Origin: CBDCGV01 sp965216955
GTDB lineage: Bacteria; Bacteroidota; Bacteroidia; Chitinophagales; JADIYW01
DNA length: 64,000 bases
Assembly (NCBI GenBank): GCA_965216955.1
Contig: CBDCGV010000011.1
Location: 186,001 to 250,000, forward strand
Direction: 5' to 3'
The notes beneath the pieces are model-generated. The model ran no database searches and was not told where the DNA came from. It worked only from the letters and a program-made list of their open reading frames with translations. This document shows positions 16,836 to 25,955 of this stretch, piece by piece. Position 1 is the first letter of the stretch. Each line of letters opens with the position of its first letter. Made by a program: the position numbers and the translations under genes.

Positions 16836-18500
16836 TCAGTTCTTTTCGTTGATTGCCTTCCACAAATCATTTCTTATAAGCATAATTTCCCTACTTCCCT
16901 CTGTTAAAACGACTTTATGCCATCCATGATCCTGTGGGCTTTCAAGAATTTGCTCCCACTCCTCTCTGTCTCCTTTTATAAAAGGGTTTTCCAAAAGCAT
17001 TACTGAGCAATAAATTAGATTGATATCATTCTCTCTAATATGATTTAAAAACTGTATGTTACTAAAATCCTTAGCTTGAATCACTTTAAAATTTTTGGAC
17101 CTAACAAATAATGCTAAAACCCCTTCACTTTGAGCCATTCTAACTTCGTGATCTTCACAAATTTCCTTAATCTTGTTAATCGCTCTAATATTATTGTTCG
17201 TTTGTTCTCCTTTCCAAAAGTTAAAATAGTTTACCTGTCCAGCAGTAGGGGTTACTGCATAGAAAATCCCACCTAAAATTAAAATTATGGGGAGTTGTTT
17301 TAACAAACTCATGCCCTGCCCAAACTTCACATTTTGGAAAATGAGACTAACTACAAGTAAAAACAACGGTACTTGAAGATAGATATAATGGTCTCTCGGA
17401 AAAATAAGAATGCAGGTTATTAGTGTAGGACTAATTAAAATTAAGAGTAAAAAAAATGAAAAAGCATTTTCAGAAAATAGACTTTTTATCCTATCAAAAG
17501 CCCATGTCTTTTTATAGGCAATTAAAATTATTGTAATTATTAGAAAAAAGATGATTAATCGAACAAGCAAGTTATTTCCTACTAACTTATGAGATACAAC
17601 AAGATCACTACCATAATTAGAGATTTTATAAATATAATTCTTCGAATTGCTAAAAATGTGCTTCATAAAAGCCTGAGGATTTGCTTTCAAGGCTTCCGAA
17701 TAACTAGTCACCTCACCAAATTCCTTTTTTAGAATGTTATCATAATCCATCCAGTTGCGAATGTCCAAGTCATTCCATATTGAATAATTTAAAGAATAAT
17801 GTTGAGCAAAAGCGACAATATTTCTATCACTTTTAGAAAACATACTATTCCCTAGAAAGTAGCTGGTTAAAGCGATCATGGCAATAAGTGCTAAAGACAT
17901 CCCCCCTTCAAACAAAGTGAGTTTAAACCTTCTAAAAATGGCCTGCCCTATTAAAAGCACCACTAATATTATAAGTGCTAAATATATTTCTGGTCGAGCG
18001 TAAGAGATTATTAAAGCACAAAATGCGATAAAAACTGTTTTGAGATAGGGCGATTTAAATTGCCTTATGCATATCATAGACACTGCTATAATAGTCATAC
18101 AGAAATGAGATATCTTTGGCCAAGTAGGAAAATGAACTAACGAGACCAACAAAAAGAAGGAAAGGACAAGACTAATTAAAAAATTGACCCGATACGTTAA
18201 GAGCATTATAAAGACAGCCAACACAGGTAGCAATCCCATCAATTTTTGATTCAGATAATACAACTCTATCGTATCTCTTTCAAAAAGCAATAAAAAAGTG
18301 TACCACAGAGAATAGGTAGGGCCCCAATATTTAAGCATTTTGCCCTTTAATGTAATGCCCCCTAGCATATAATAGGCTTCATCGGTTGCTAAAAGATCTT
18401 GATGCGCCATCAAATTATGCGTCATTTTCAACCAGCAAACAAATAGAATAAATAGTCCTGTAGCAATTCTAATAATTAGATTCAATCTAGAATTATCCAT
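16836..18500 (-). CDS. GT-C-like integral membrane glycosyltransferase, paralogue 2
   Basis: A 554-residue multi-spanning protein of the same architecture as its downstream neighbour. The first helix at about 8-28 is followed by D40-E41 in LLATDEAYYMLGG, then WGPTYSLWY, LVHFPTWPKISHF, IISYARPEIYLAL and RDHYIYLQVPL. The last of these also has a clear counterpart (PRDHYLIIHLP) in paralogue 1. The C-terminal soluble tail shares the pattern LIYCSVMLLENPF / VIYCTTSLFKNPW. A tandem duplication is the simplest reading. It starts 2 bp after the acyltransferase at 18503. The donor and acceptor are unknown. Confidence 0.68.
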   Translation of the reverse strand: MDNSRLNLIIRIATGLFILFVCWLKMTHNLMAHQDLLATDEAYYMLGGITLKGKMLKYWGPTYSLWYTFLLLFERDTIELYYLNQKLMGLLPVLAVFIMLLTYRVNFLISLVLSFFLLVSLVHFPTWPKISHFCMTIIAVSMICIRQFKSPYLKTVFIAFCALIISYARPEIYLALIILVVLLIGQAIFRRFKLTLFEGGMSLALIAMIALTSYFLGNSMFSKSDRNIVAFAQHYSLNYSIWNDLDIRNWMDYDNILKKEFGEVTSYSEALKANPQAFMKHIFSNSKNYIYKISNYGSDLVVSHKLVGNNLLVRLIIFFLIITIILIAYKKTWAFDRIKSLFSENAFSFFLLLILISPTLITCILIFPRDHYIYLQVPLFLLVVSLIFQNVKFGQGMSLLKQLPIILILGGIFYAVTPTAGQVNYFNFWKGEQTNNNIRAINKIKEICEDHEVRMAQSEGVLALFVRSKNFKVIQAKDFSNIQFLNHIRENDINLIYCSVMLLENPFIKGDREEWEQILESPQDHGWHKVVLTEGSREIMLIRNDLWKAINEKN

Positions 18501-18502
18501 CT

Positions 18503-19729
18503 TTACTTTAATTTACTCTTTAATCTCAGAAAATATCCTTCAAAGTATTTAAAACTAAGATGTGAAAATAAAATAAGAATGCTCATATATAATATAAAGA
18601 AGAGCGTCTGCAAGAGTATATTTTCAGCTATTACCGACCTAGGGACAATCTTTTTAATAAATTGGATAAAAAAGATCATTATTGCAAAATGATATACATA
18701 TAGTCCGTAAGAGATTTTTCCAAGATAAACGATAATAGGATTTTCTAAAATTCGACGAGACGCCGGTTGATCTCTGATGCTTGACAAAACCAAAAAGAAG
18801 CATAGTATATTAATTATAAATATATTATAGGTATGTCTTCCATACTGCGTTAAAACCTCTGGAATACCATTATATTTTACCCAAAGCATAAAAGGAACCT
18901 TTTCAAAAGTTATTGTTTCTCCTAAGTGATTGGTAACCGTAAGTCCATTTTTAGAAACCAGAATTCCATTAATAGCATAAATAACTAAAACAAAAAACAG
19001 GATGATGAAAGTCCATTTTCTAGGATTCTTAATTTTTCTAAGGTCAAATACGGCTAACGCAGCACCATAAGCTAAAGCATCAAATTGAAAAATAGTATTC
19101 TGAAAGAGCGTTCTTGCAACCCAAACATCATCACTATTCATTTCTTGAAGAATGGGAAGACTAAACATCCTTAATAACTGAGGAACTATCATCATGATAA
19201 TCAATACAATTTTTAAGTTCTTTTTAGAAAGAAAATAGACAACGAAAGGAAAAATAAAATAAAATTGCTCTTCCACAGCCAAAGACCAAAGATGTGCAAA
19301 GGGCTCTGTTTGTTGATAAGGCACATCCCTTAAAACATTGAATATCCCAGCAAAATTGTATAAATATGTAAATAGCCAAATGCCGTTATACTCAAGCTCC
19401 CGAGTGTGGTGAGCTATAAATTTTATATCCGAAAAGGCCCATCTCAGTATTAAGAAAAAAAACAGATATGCGAAGAATAAAGGGAAAATCCGATAAACCC
19501 TCTTCATCATAAAATTCGACATATAACCTTTAAAATTATCTCTACGCTCTTTCTCATTTAATAATATCCTTGTAATCAAAAACCCAGACATTATAAAGAA
19601 CATTTGTAACCATTCCCAAGCTACCGGAAACTTTGGAAATGCAAATTGCCAGTGAGCAACTATTATAGAAAGTGCTCCTAAACTTCGTAATCCATCTAAA
19701 GATTTTATATAATTCAAGTTCCCTCCCAT
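18503..19729 (-). CDS. Acyltransferase family 3 membrane protein (OafA-like), copy A
   Basis: A 408-residue membrane O-acyltransferase with about ten helices. Motifs: NYIKSLDGLRSLGALSIIVAH (His in the first helix), MFFIMSGFLITRILL, and FAHLWSLAVEEQFYFIFP, the hallmark of acyltransferase_3. It moves acetyl or other short acyl groups across the membrane onto glycans. No C-terminal SGNH domain is present. It is 6 bp after a paralogue, so the two arose by tandem duplication or specialise on different hydroxyls. Confidence 0.85.
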   Translation of the reverse strand: MGGNLNYIKSLDGLRSLGALSIIVAHWQFAFPKFPVAWEWLQMFFIMSGFLITRILLNEKERRDNFKGYMSNFMMKRVYRIFPLFFAYLFFFLILRWAFSDIKFIAHHTRELEYNGIWLFTYLYNFAGIFNVLRDVPYQQTEPFAHLWSLAVEEQFYFIFPFVVYFLSKKNLKIVLIIMMIVPQLLRMFSLPILQEMNSDDVWVARTLFQNTIFQFDALAYGAALAVFDLRKIKNPRKWTFIILFFVLVIYAINGILVSKNGLTVTNHLGETITFEKVPFMLWVKYNGIPEVLTQYGRHTYNIFIINILCFFLVLSSIRDQPASRRILENPIIVYLGKISYGLYVYHFAIMIFFIQFIKKIVPRSVIAENILLQTLFFILYMSILILFSHLSFKYFEGYFLRLKSKLK

Positions 19730-19735
19730 ATAAAC

Positions 19736-20971
19736 TTACCTTACCTTATCTTTTAGTTTTAAGAAAAACGATTCAAAGTATTTATATACTAAATGAGAGA
19801 CCCCAATTAATATCGCTGTAAAAAGCAAATAAAGACCAAACTGAAATACTATTTTACCTTTATAAACTTTCGGACTTATTAAAACATTTAAACTCATAAA
19901 AAAAGCAACCATTACAAAAGGATGCAGCACATAGAAACTGTACGATATCTTTCCAAGATAAACTGCAAATTTAGACTCTAGCAACTTTATAAAAACAGGT
20001 GTTCCTCTTACACTACTTAAAACCATAAAAAAGAACATAATATTTACCAAAAGTAAATTATAATGGTGTCTTCCAAATTGAATTAGATATTCAGGATAAC
20101 CACTATTCTTAATCCAAAATTTTAATGAAACCTTTTTCAATACAGGGTCCTTACCAAAAGCATCGGAAACATACACCCCCTGTGTTGTTGCCAAATAAGT
20201 ATTTATCCCATAGACCGCTAGAAAGATGGCCAAACAAATGTAAAACCATCTTTTAGGGTGTTTAATTTTTTTAAGATCAAAGGCAGCAATCGCAGCACCA
20301 TAAGCAATAGAATCAAACTGAAAGAAGGTATTTCTAAACATAATCCTACCTATCCAATCTTTATTATCATTTATTCCCTCTAAAATCGGGAATGCAAAGA
20401 AACGCAACAACTGAGGCCCTATAATTAATGCTATAATTAGCATTTTTAGATCCCTATTACTGAGAAAGAAAACGAAAAATGGAAAGAAAATGTAAAATTG
20501 TTCTTCAAAGGATAAAGACCAAAGGTGGGAAAAAACAGATATTCCATGACTTTCAGAAATACCTTCTTTTAAAAAGAAACCTGAAAAATTATATAAATAA
20601 GTAAAAAGAAACGCCGCTTTATCTACACCCTCTTGGGTAATATCTTGAATAAAATCTATTTCCTTGCAAAGTACTCGTATTAATAAGAGTAAAAAGAGAT
20701 ACCCAAAGTAAAGAGGGAAGATCCTATACACCCTTCGCAAAAAGAACTTCCGATAATACCCTTTAAAGTTTGAAAACTTCTTCTTTTCATACAAAAGGAT
20801 CCTTGTTATCAAAAACCCTGAAAGCACAAAAAACATTTGAAGGAACTCCCATGCGAAAGGGAATTTTGGGAATAATAATGGCCAATGAGCAGTCATTATC
20901 GCAAAAGCTCCTAGCCCCCTCATCCCGTCAAGAGATTTTATATAATTACTTCTGGGAGCTGCTTCCTGCAT
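19736..20971 (-). CDS. Acyltransferase family 3 membrane protein (OafA-like), copy B
   Basis: A 411-residue paralogue of the gene at 18503, with nearly the same motif string: SNYIKSLDGMRGLGAFAIMTAH, MFFVLSGFLITRILL and FSHLWSLSFEEQFYIFFP. About ten transmembrane helices and no SGNH domain. It begins 30 bp after gldD on the same strand. Predicted to O-acylate a cell-surface glycan; the target glycan is not shown by sequence, but the sulfotransferases and GT genes nearby suggest a local one. Confidence 0.85.
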   Translation of the reverse strand: MQEAAPRSNYIKSLDGMRGLGAFAIMTAHWPLLFPKFPFAWEFLQMFFVLSGFLITRILLYEKKKFSNFKGYYRKFFLRRVYRIFPLYFGYLFLLLLIRVLCKEIDFIQDITQEGVDKAAFLFTYLYNFSGFFLKEGISESHGISVFSHLWSLSFEEQFYIFFPFFVFFLSNRDLKMLIIALIIGPQLLRFFAFPILEGINDNKDWIGRIMFRNTFFQFDSIAYGAAIAAFDLKKIKHPKRWFYICLAIFLAVYGINTYLATTQGVYVSDAFGKDPVLKKVSLKFWIKNSGYPEYLIQFGRHHYNLLLVNIMFFFMVLSSVRGTPVFIKLLESKFAVYLGKISYSFYVLHPFVMVAFFMSLNVLISPKVYKGKIVFQFGLYLLFTAILIGVSHLVYKYFESFFLKLKDKVR

Positions 20972-21001
20972 AATTCAAAAAAAGACGAAGATAATTAAAG
21001 T

Positions 21002-21607
21002 TTAGTTGTGCCACTTTAAAGATTCCATCAAATGGATTACATCTTCTCTCAAAAAAGCGATAACAGGTTTTAACGAATCTATATTAGGTTGTGTCTTAAA
21101 ATAAAGAGACCCTCTAAAGAAATGATTTACACTATCCGTCAAAAAAAACTGCACACTTGAGGCCGCATTCCCTCCAACATCATATACGACTCCTCTTTTA
21201 TCTGCTTCAACAAAATAACTTTCATCTATAAAATCAGCTCTAACGGAATGCTTGAAAGACATTTTATATGCATCAGAAACAAGTTGATCGAAACGTTCTG
21301 GATCTCCATTAATTTCTTTATAACTCATGTGTATGTTAGCCTTAAACTGAGACAGGGTTAAATCAAGCCAGCATGGATGTTCAGGGCTTTCATTAAAGAA
21401 AAGAGAATCCTTTATTACGCTACCATATGAAGGGAATTCAAAGCTTAATGGGCAATAATCCGCAGTAAAGGTTTTATACTGTTTTTCAGGGAAATCAATT
21501 CTGGCAAAAGATCTGGGTTTAGGGGTATATGGTATTTCTTTACAGCCAAAGGCAAAGAACAACAAAAATAAAATCGCTAAAAGAGGTATTCGCTTAAATA
21601 TCATCAT
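21002..21607 (-). CDS. gldD: Gliding motility lipoprotein GldD
   Basis: A 201-residue lipoprotein. The signal peptide ends FFAFGC with lipidated C22. It is followed by the family signature YTPKPRSFARIDFPEKQY, and later CPLSFEFPSYG. GldD is required for gliding in Flavobacterium and is linked to the type IX secretion/gliding machinery. The gene follows gldE by 7 bp, the order known from other Bacteroidota. Length is normal. MM at the start leaves ATG 21607 or 21604 equally possible. Confidence 0.92.
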   Translation of the reverse strand: MMIFKRIPLLAILFLLFFAFGCKEIPYTPKPRSFARIDFPEKQYKTFTADYCPLSFEFPSYGSVIKDSLFFNESPEHPCWLDLTLSQFKANIHMSYKEINGDPERFDQLVSDAYKMSFKHSVRADFIDESYFVEADKRGVVYDVGGNAASSVQFFLTDSVNHFFRGSLYFKTQPNIDSLKPVIAFLREDVIHLMESLKWHN

Positions 21608-21614
21608 TACTAAA

Positions 21615-22949
21615 CTACTCTTTGGTTACTTTTATTTTTACTATACGTGTTTTATTTACAGTTATTATCCTAAACTTAAAACGCTCAAAAGTTAAAACAT
21701 CACCTGATTTAGGCATTACACCATTCATCTCTAATACTAATCCGGCTAATGAGTCTGCCTCCCCTCTAATTTCATCAAAGGTACTTTTATCAATTGCTAA
21801 AACTCTACATACATCATTAATCATTGTTTTGCCCTCAAAAATATAATTGTTGTCATTGATTTTTTTAAAGTTTATTTCTTTTTCATCATCGTATTCATCT
21901 TTTATTTCTCCAATAATTTCTTCTAATACGTCTTCTAATGTAACCAATCCAGACGTTCCTCCATACTCATCTACGACGATAGCCATATGCATCCTCCTTG
22001 ATTTAAATTCTGCTAACAAGTCGTCTATTTTTTTATTTTCAGGAACAAAGAAAGGTTGTCTTAACAACGCTTTCCAGTCATAATTGTTAGACTCATTCAA
22101 ATGTGCTAACAAATCCTTTGCATAAAGTAATCCGACAATATTGTCTGAATCACCATCATAAACAGGAAATCTCGAATAACCAGACTCCCTAACTTTTTTT
22201 AAAATACTTTGGTAATCGTTTTTGATGGTCGCAGACACAATATCAACCCTCGACTGCATAATTTGCTTCACCGTAATATTGCCAAATTGAACAATTCCTT
22301 TTAGAATATCTTTATTACGCTCAGCTTCATTACTGCCAATAGTTAAATCAATCGCTTGATTTATATCCGCCGTGGATAATGCGTTTTTACCTGCTAGCTT
22401 TTTTTCTAGGAGCAGTGAAGAACTTACCATTTGCTTACTAAAAGGAGACAGTATTTTGGACAGTAAGGAAAGTGGGGTCGCCATAAATTTAGCTAACTTT
22501 ATATTTTGTTGAGTTGCATAAACCTTAGGAATTACCTCTCCAAACAAAACGAGTAAGAAGGTAACCACCACCACTTGGAACAAAAATTCCAGCATTTTAG
22601 ACGATCCAAAATTAAACCACCTAGATGTTATAGAATAAGCAACTACAATTATTGCGATATTAATTAAAGTATTGGTGATTAAAATTGTAGCTAACAGATT
22701 TCTTGGATTGTCTATAAGAGCAAGAATCTTATTCCCTTTCCCATTTTCCTTTTCTAATATTTCTTGCTGATCAGTATTAATAGAAAAGTAAGCAATTTCA
22801 GAACCAGAAATCAAAGCCGAAAAAACTAAAAGAACAGCTATAAGCAATAACCCTCCAACAACCATTCCATCAATGGGATTGAAATATTGACCTAATGAAA
22901 AAAGCGTTAATATGTCTGCTAAAAATAAATACGAACTATCGTCTTCCAA
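21615..22949 (-). CDS. gldE: Gliding motility-associated CNNM/CBS-domain protein GldE
   Basis: A 444-residue protein of the CNNM/HlyC family. The CNNM membrane domain (about 30-190, with SALISGSEIAYFSI and GEVIPKVYA) is followed by two CBS domains (about 205-330, with VVDEYGGTSGLVTLEDVLEE) and a CorC/HlyC domain (about 350-440, with GEADSLAGLVLEMNG). Related proteins affect divalent metal transport; in Flavobacterium GldE supports gliding and can partly compensate GldD defects. The start is a TTG at 22949; the next ATG would cut into the first helix. Sits between ssb and gldD. Confidence 0.9.
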   Translation of the reverse strand: MEDDSSYLFLADILTLFSLGQYFNPIDGMVVGGLLLIAVLLVFSALISGSEIAYFSINTDQQEILEKENGKGNKILALIDNPRNLLATILITNTLINIAIIVVAYSITSRWFNFGSSKMLEFLFQVVVVTFLLVLFGEVIPKVYATQQNIKLAKFMATPLSLLSKILSPFSKQMVSSSLLLEKKLAGKNALSTADINQAIDLTIGSNEAERNKDILKGIVQFGNITVKQIMQSRVDIVSATIKNDYQSILKKVRESGYSRFPVYDGDSDNIVGLLYAKDLLAHLNESNNYDWKALLRQPFFVPENKKIDDLLAEFKSRRMHMAIVVDEYGGTSGLVTLEDVLEEIIGEIKDEYDDEKEINFKKINDNNYIFEGKTMINDVCRVLAIDKSTFDEIRGEADSLAGLVLEMNGVMPKSGDVLTFERFKFRIITVNKTRIVKIKVTKE

Positions 22950-22972
22950 GTGAGAAAGATTTCGTTAACAAT

Positions 22973-23455
22973 TTAAAAGGGAAGATCATCATCAATACTT
23001 TCTTCAACATTTACGTTACCAGTGTTCTCAATTTCTAAAGGTACTGAATTGGTATCTTCATCCTTATTTGTAGTTGCTGTACTAGGGGTTCCACTATTAT
23101 AGTTTGAAGTGTCTCCTCCATCTGATTTTTTATCTAACATTTGAAAATTAGATGCAACAATTTCTGTAGTATACCTTTTATTTCCTTCTTTATCCTCCCA
23201 AGATCTTGTGGTAATTTTACCTTCCAAATATACTAAGCTCCCTTTTTTTAGATATTTCTCAGCAATTTCAGCTAATTTCCTCCAGACGACTATATTGTGC
23301 CACTCTGTATTATCCACTCTATTGCCCTCTCTATTAACATAGCTTTCAGTTGTTGCCAAGGTAAAATTGGCAACGACATTGTTCCCATCCAAGTACCTAA
23401 CCTCAGGATCTCTACCTAGATGACCTATTAAAATTGCTTTGTTTACTCCTCTCAT
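22973..23455 (-). CDS. ssb: Single-stranded DNA-binding protein
   Basis: A 160-residue SSB. The OB-fold domain (about 1-105) starts RGVNKAILIGHLGRDPEVR and has NTEWHNIVVWRKLAEIAEKY and GSLVYLEGKITTRSW. A disordered Ser/Thr/Asn linker follows, and the acidic tip ends DDDLPF, which recruits partner proteins. It binds ssDNA in replication and repair. It sits 24 bp after mutY and 23 bp before gldE. Confidence 0.95.
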   Translation of the reverse strand: MRGVNKAILIGHLGRDPEVRYLDGNNVVANFTLATTESYVNREGNRVDNTEWHNIVVWRKLAEIAEKYLKKGSLVYLEGKITTRSWEDKEGNKRYTTEIVASNFQMLDKKSDGGDTSNYNSGTPSTATTNKDEDTNSVPLEIENTGNVNVEESIDDDLPF

Positions 23456-23479
23456 AAAATTGCCTTATTTTATTCTTCT

Positions 23480-24559
23480 TTAAGTTAAACTATATTTAGG
23501 ATTTTCTGTTAAAAAATTATTGATAAGTTTTGGAAATGCGAAATTAATCAATTTATACTTGTTAACAACCTTGAAAGTTTCAGATTTCGCGACAATCCTA
23601 TCTACCTTTAAATGATAAAAATTTGCATTGATTACTTGGTGCGTTAAAATTTGTTTATATACTTTCTCTACCTTACCTATCACAAATTCGTTGGGATACA
23701 ATATGACTTCTTCCTGCAATAACTCCTCCAATTTAGAAGGGTTAGATTCTCCCTCTATCATGGGAAACTGAAACAACCCCTTCCAAATGTCTTTTTTATC
23801 TCTTTTTTGAATAATTATTTCTTGGTCATCAAAAATGATATAAAAGTGAAAATGACGAGTGCGTTTTTTAATCTTTTTTGCTTTAAAAGGTAATTCTCCT
23901 ATTTTATTCATTTGCTTTGCCAAGCAAGTTTTATGCATCGGACATGATTCACACAAAGGATTCACGGGTTTACACACCGTTGCTCCAAAATCCATGATTG
24001 CTTGATTATAGATATCTGGGTTTAATTTATCAATAAGTTCATTTGCTAATAAATCGAATATTTTCCTCCCACTTGTGGAATCAATCGCCTCTTTTATATT
24101 GAAATACCTTGACAATACTCTTAATACATTGCCATCAACAACAGCATAAGGTTCTTTAAAAGCAAACGATGCAATAGCAGCAGCAGTATAACTTCCAACT
24201 CCTTTCAGTTGTAGAATATCCTCATATTTGCTTGGAAACACCCCTTTAAAATCATTGACAATCATATTGGCAGCACTATGAAGGTTTCGAGCTCTAGAAT
24301 AATATCCCAGCCCTTCCCATAATTTTAACACTTCGTCTTGCGAAGCATTCGCTAAATCTATTACTGTAGGAAATGCCTTTACAAACTTCAAATAATATGG
24401 TGTTCCTTGGTCAACCCTTGTCTGCTGAAGAATAATCTCTGACAACCATATTTTATAGGGGTCTGTTGTGTTTTTCCAGGGCATTTTTCTGGCCTCCGGA
24501 TCAAACCAATCCATTAAATTCTTGACAAAAGTCAGTTTTATTTGATTTAAATGTTTCAT
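23480..24559 (-). CDS. mutY: A/G-specific adenine glycosylase
   Basis: A 359-residue DNA glycosylase removing adenine opposite 8-oxoguanine. It has the HhH motif LKGVGSYTAAAIASF, catalytic-Asp segment AVVDGNVLRVLSRYF, and a 4Fe-4S cluster set spaced C-x6-C-x2-C-x5-C (CKPVNPLCESCPMHKTC). The C-terminal NUDIX-like domain (from about 230, KRTRHFHFYIIFDDQEIIIQ) reads the 8-oxoG strand. First gene of a long minus-strand run (mutY-ssb-gldE-gldD and beyond), divergent from the HU gene. Confidence 0.94.
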   Translation of the reverse strand: MKHLNQIKLTFVKNLMDWFDPEARKMPWKNTTDPYKIWLSEIILQQTRVDQGTPYYLKFVKAFPTVIDLANASQDEVLKLWEGLGYYSRARNLHSAANMIVNDFKGVFPSKYEDILQLKGVGSYTAAAIASFAFKEPYAVVDGNVLRVLSRYFNIKEAIDSTSGRKIFDLLANELIDKLNPDIYNQAIMDFGATVCKPVNPLCESCPMHKTCLAKQMNKIGELPFKAKKIKKRTRHFHFYIIFDDQEIIIQKRDKKDIWKGLFQFPMIEGESNPSKLEELLQEEVILYPNEFVIGKVEKVYKQILTHQVINANFYHLKVDRIVAKSETFKVVNKYKLINFAFPKLINNFLTENPKYSLT

Positions 24560-24633
24560 ATTTTAATAACTCCTCTAATTTGCAAAGGTTATATGATTTT
24601 TTCATATCTTAGTTTGCACGAATATATAATCGT

Positions 24634-24924
24634 ATGAGAAAGGCGGATTTAGTAAATAAAATTTCAGAAAAAACTGGAGTTCCAAAGGTAGACGTTTTGG
24701 TAACTCTAGAAGCATTTTTTAAAGAAGTGAAGGAATCAATTATTGAAGGTGAAAATGTTTATGTAAGAGGTTTTGGTTCTTTTATTAGAAAAACACGCGC
24801 TGCAAAGGTAGGACGAAATATCAAGAAAAATACTTTGATAGAAATTCCAGAGCATGATATACCTGCTTTTAAGCCAGCCAAGGTTTTTTCCCAAAAAGTG
24901 AAAGATTCTTCTCTAAAAAAATAA
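24634..24924 (+). CDS. HU/IHF-family DNA-binding protein
   Basis: A 96-residue HU-like protein. Its N-terminus is MRKADLVNKISEKTGVPK; the DNA-binding arm region reads VYVRGFGSFIRKTRAAK VGRNI and ends IPAFKPAKVF. HU-type dimers bend and compact DNA. The 74-bp gap to mutY is AT-rich and must hold both promoters; a box one base off the -7 consensus (TTAGTTTG) lies in it but was not annotated. It is followed at 22 bp by a TPR gene on the same strand. Whether it is HU or IHF-like in behaviour cannot be told. Confidence 0.93.
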   Translation: MRKADLVNKISEKTGVPKVDVLVTLEAFFKEVKESIIEGENVYVRGFGSFIRKTRAAKVGRNIKKNTLIEIPEHDIPAFKPAKVFSQKVKDSSLKK

Positions 24925-24946
24925 TTAAAGGAAGCTTTTACCCTAA

Positions 24947-25768
24947 GTGAGACAACAACAGTTTTTATTATTAATTGCTGGAGCAGTAATAGTATTCTTG
25001 CTATACAAATTTGGCAGTAGAACCAATAATCATTTGGACGAAACTCCTTTATTGGAAGAGACTGTGTTATCTATTGAAGAATACGTCTCAAAGCAAAAAC
25101 AATCACTTTACCTAAGCGAACGTAAACTATTAGACAGCATTGAACAAGAGGTTTCAGTAAACAAGCATGATACACTAAATAAGCTTATTACCTTATCAAA
25201 TTCATGGGAGAATATTGGAAATTATTCTATTGGAGCCTATTATCAGTATCTAGCAGCCAAAAAAACACAAACAAAAATGGCTTGGATAGAAAGTGGTGAT
25301 AAGTTAACAGAAGCTTATGAAAACTATGCAGATAGTGCGATTACGAATAATCTTGTTAACTTTGCGCTCGCTTCGTATGAAGCAGCTCTTAAAATTGATG
25401 GGCAGGATCTAGGTGTTAGAATGAAATTAGCAGACACATATGTTAATGGAACTCAGGATCCTATGAAAGGAATTACTATTTTAAAAAATATTACAGATAG
25501 TCTTCCCGAATATATTCCTGCATTACTTAGCTTAGGCAGGCTATCCATTGTTTCCGGCCAATACAAAAAGGCGGAAAACAGATTAAGTAAAATATTGTCT
25601 CTAGAGCCACTGAATGCTGAAGCAAATTATTTTATGGCCATTGCGCAGGAAGGATTAGGAAATAACGAGCAGGCCATCGAATATTTTGAGATGTGTAAGA
25701 GCTTGGTACCAAATCCAGCTTTTCACAATGAAATTGACGGTTATATTAAAAATTTAAAAAATAATTAA
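24947..25768 (+). CDS. Membrane-anchored TPR protein
   Basis: A 273-residue protein. One N-terminal transmembrane helix (FLLLIAGAVIVFLLYKFG) is followed by TPR motifs, clearest at ALLSLGRLSIVSGQYKKAEN and AIAQEGLGNNEQAIEYFEMC. It starts with GTG at 24947, 22 bp after the HU gene. The soluble part should face the periplasm or be tethered at the membrane. It belongs with the HU gene and the small basic protein in one run. TPRs suggest a scaffold; no enzymatic motif is seen. Confidence 0.8.
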   Translation: MRQQQFLLLIAGAVIVFLLYKFGSRTNNHLDETPLLEETVLSIEEYVSKQKQSLYLSERKLLDSIEQEVSVNKHDTLNKLITLSNSWENIGNYSIGAYYQYLAAKKTQTKMAWIESGDKLTEAYENYADSAITNNLVNFALASYEAALKIDGQDLGVRMKLADTYVNGTQDPMKGITILKNITDSLPEYIPALLSLGRLSIVSGQYKKAENRLSKILSLEPLNAEANYFMAIAQEGLGNNEQAIEYFEMCKSLVPNPAFHNEIDGYIKNLKNN

Positions 25769-25779
25769 AGAAAGAGATT

Positions 25780-25872
25780 ATGCCTTGCGGAAGAAAGAGA
25801 AAAAGACACAAAATAGCAACCCACAAACGCAAAAAACGTTTAAGAAAAAATAGACATAAAAAGAAGAAATAA
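25780..25872 (+). CDS. 30-residue highly basic protein (AURKAIP1/COX24-like, ribosomal type)
   Basis: A short gene of 30 codons plus stop. It begins MPCGRKRKRHKIATHKRKKR and has more than half Lys/Arg/His. It matches the small Bacteroidota proteins related to the mitochondrial ribosome subunit mS38 (AURKAIP1/COX24) and to actinobacterial bS22. By that relation it probably binds the 30S subunit near the decoding centre; this is inference from composition and family memory. It begins 11 bp after the TPR gene and lies 83 bp before rng, which processes rRNA, a fitting neighbour. Confidence 0.82.
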   Translation: MPCGRKRKRHKIATHKRKKRLRKNRHKKKK

Positions 25873-25955
25873 TTCTGATCTATCTATTTTACACGATTTC
25901 TTCTCGAAATCTGTTTTGCTTAACATAATTTTCTGAGCACTTAAACCAACCTTTT

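Noticed and set aside
24560..24633. Inverted repeat atatga-tttttt-tcatat between mutY and the HU gene as an operator
   Set aside because: Only six pairs of A/T-rich sequence; expected by chance in such DNA.
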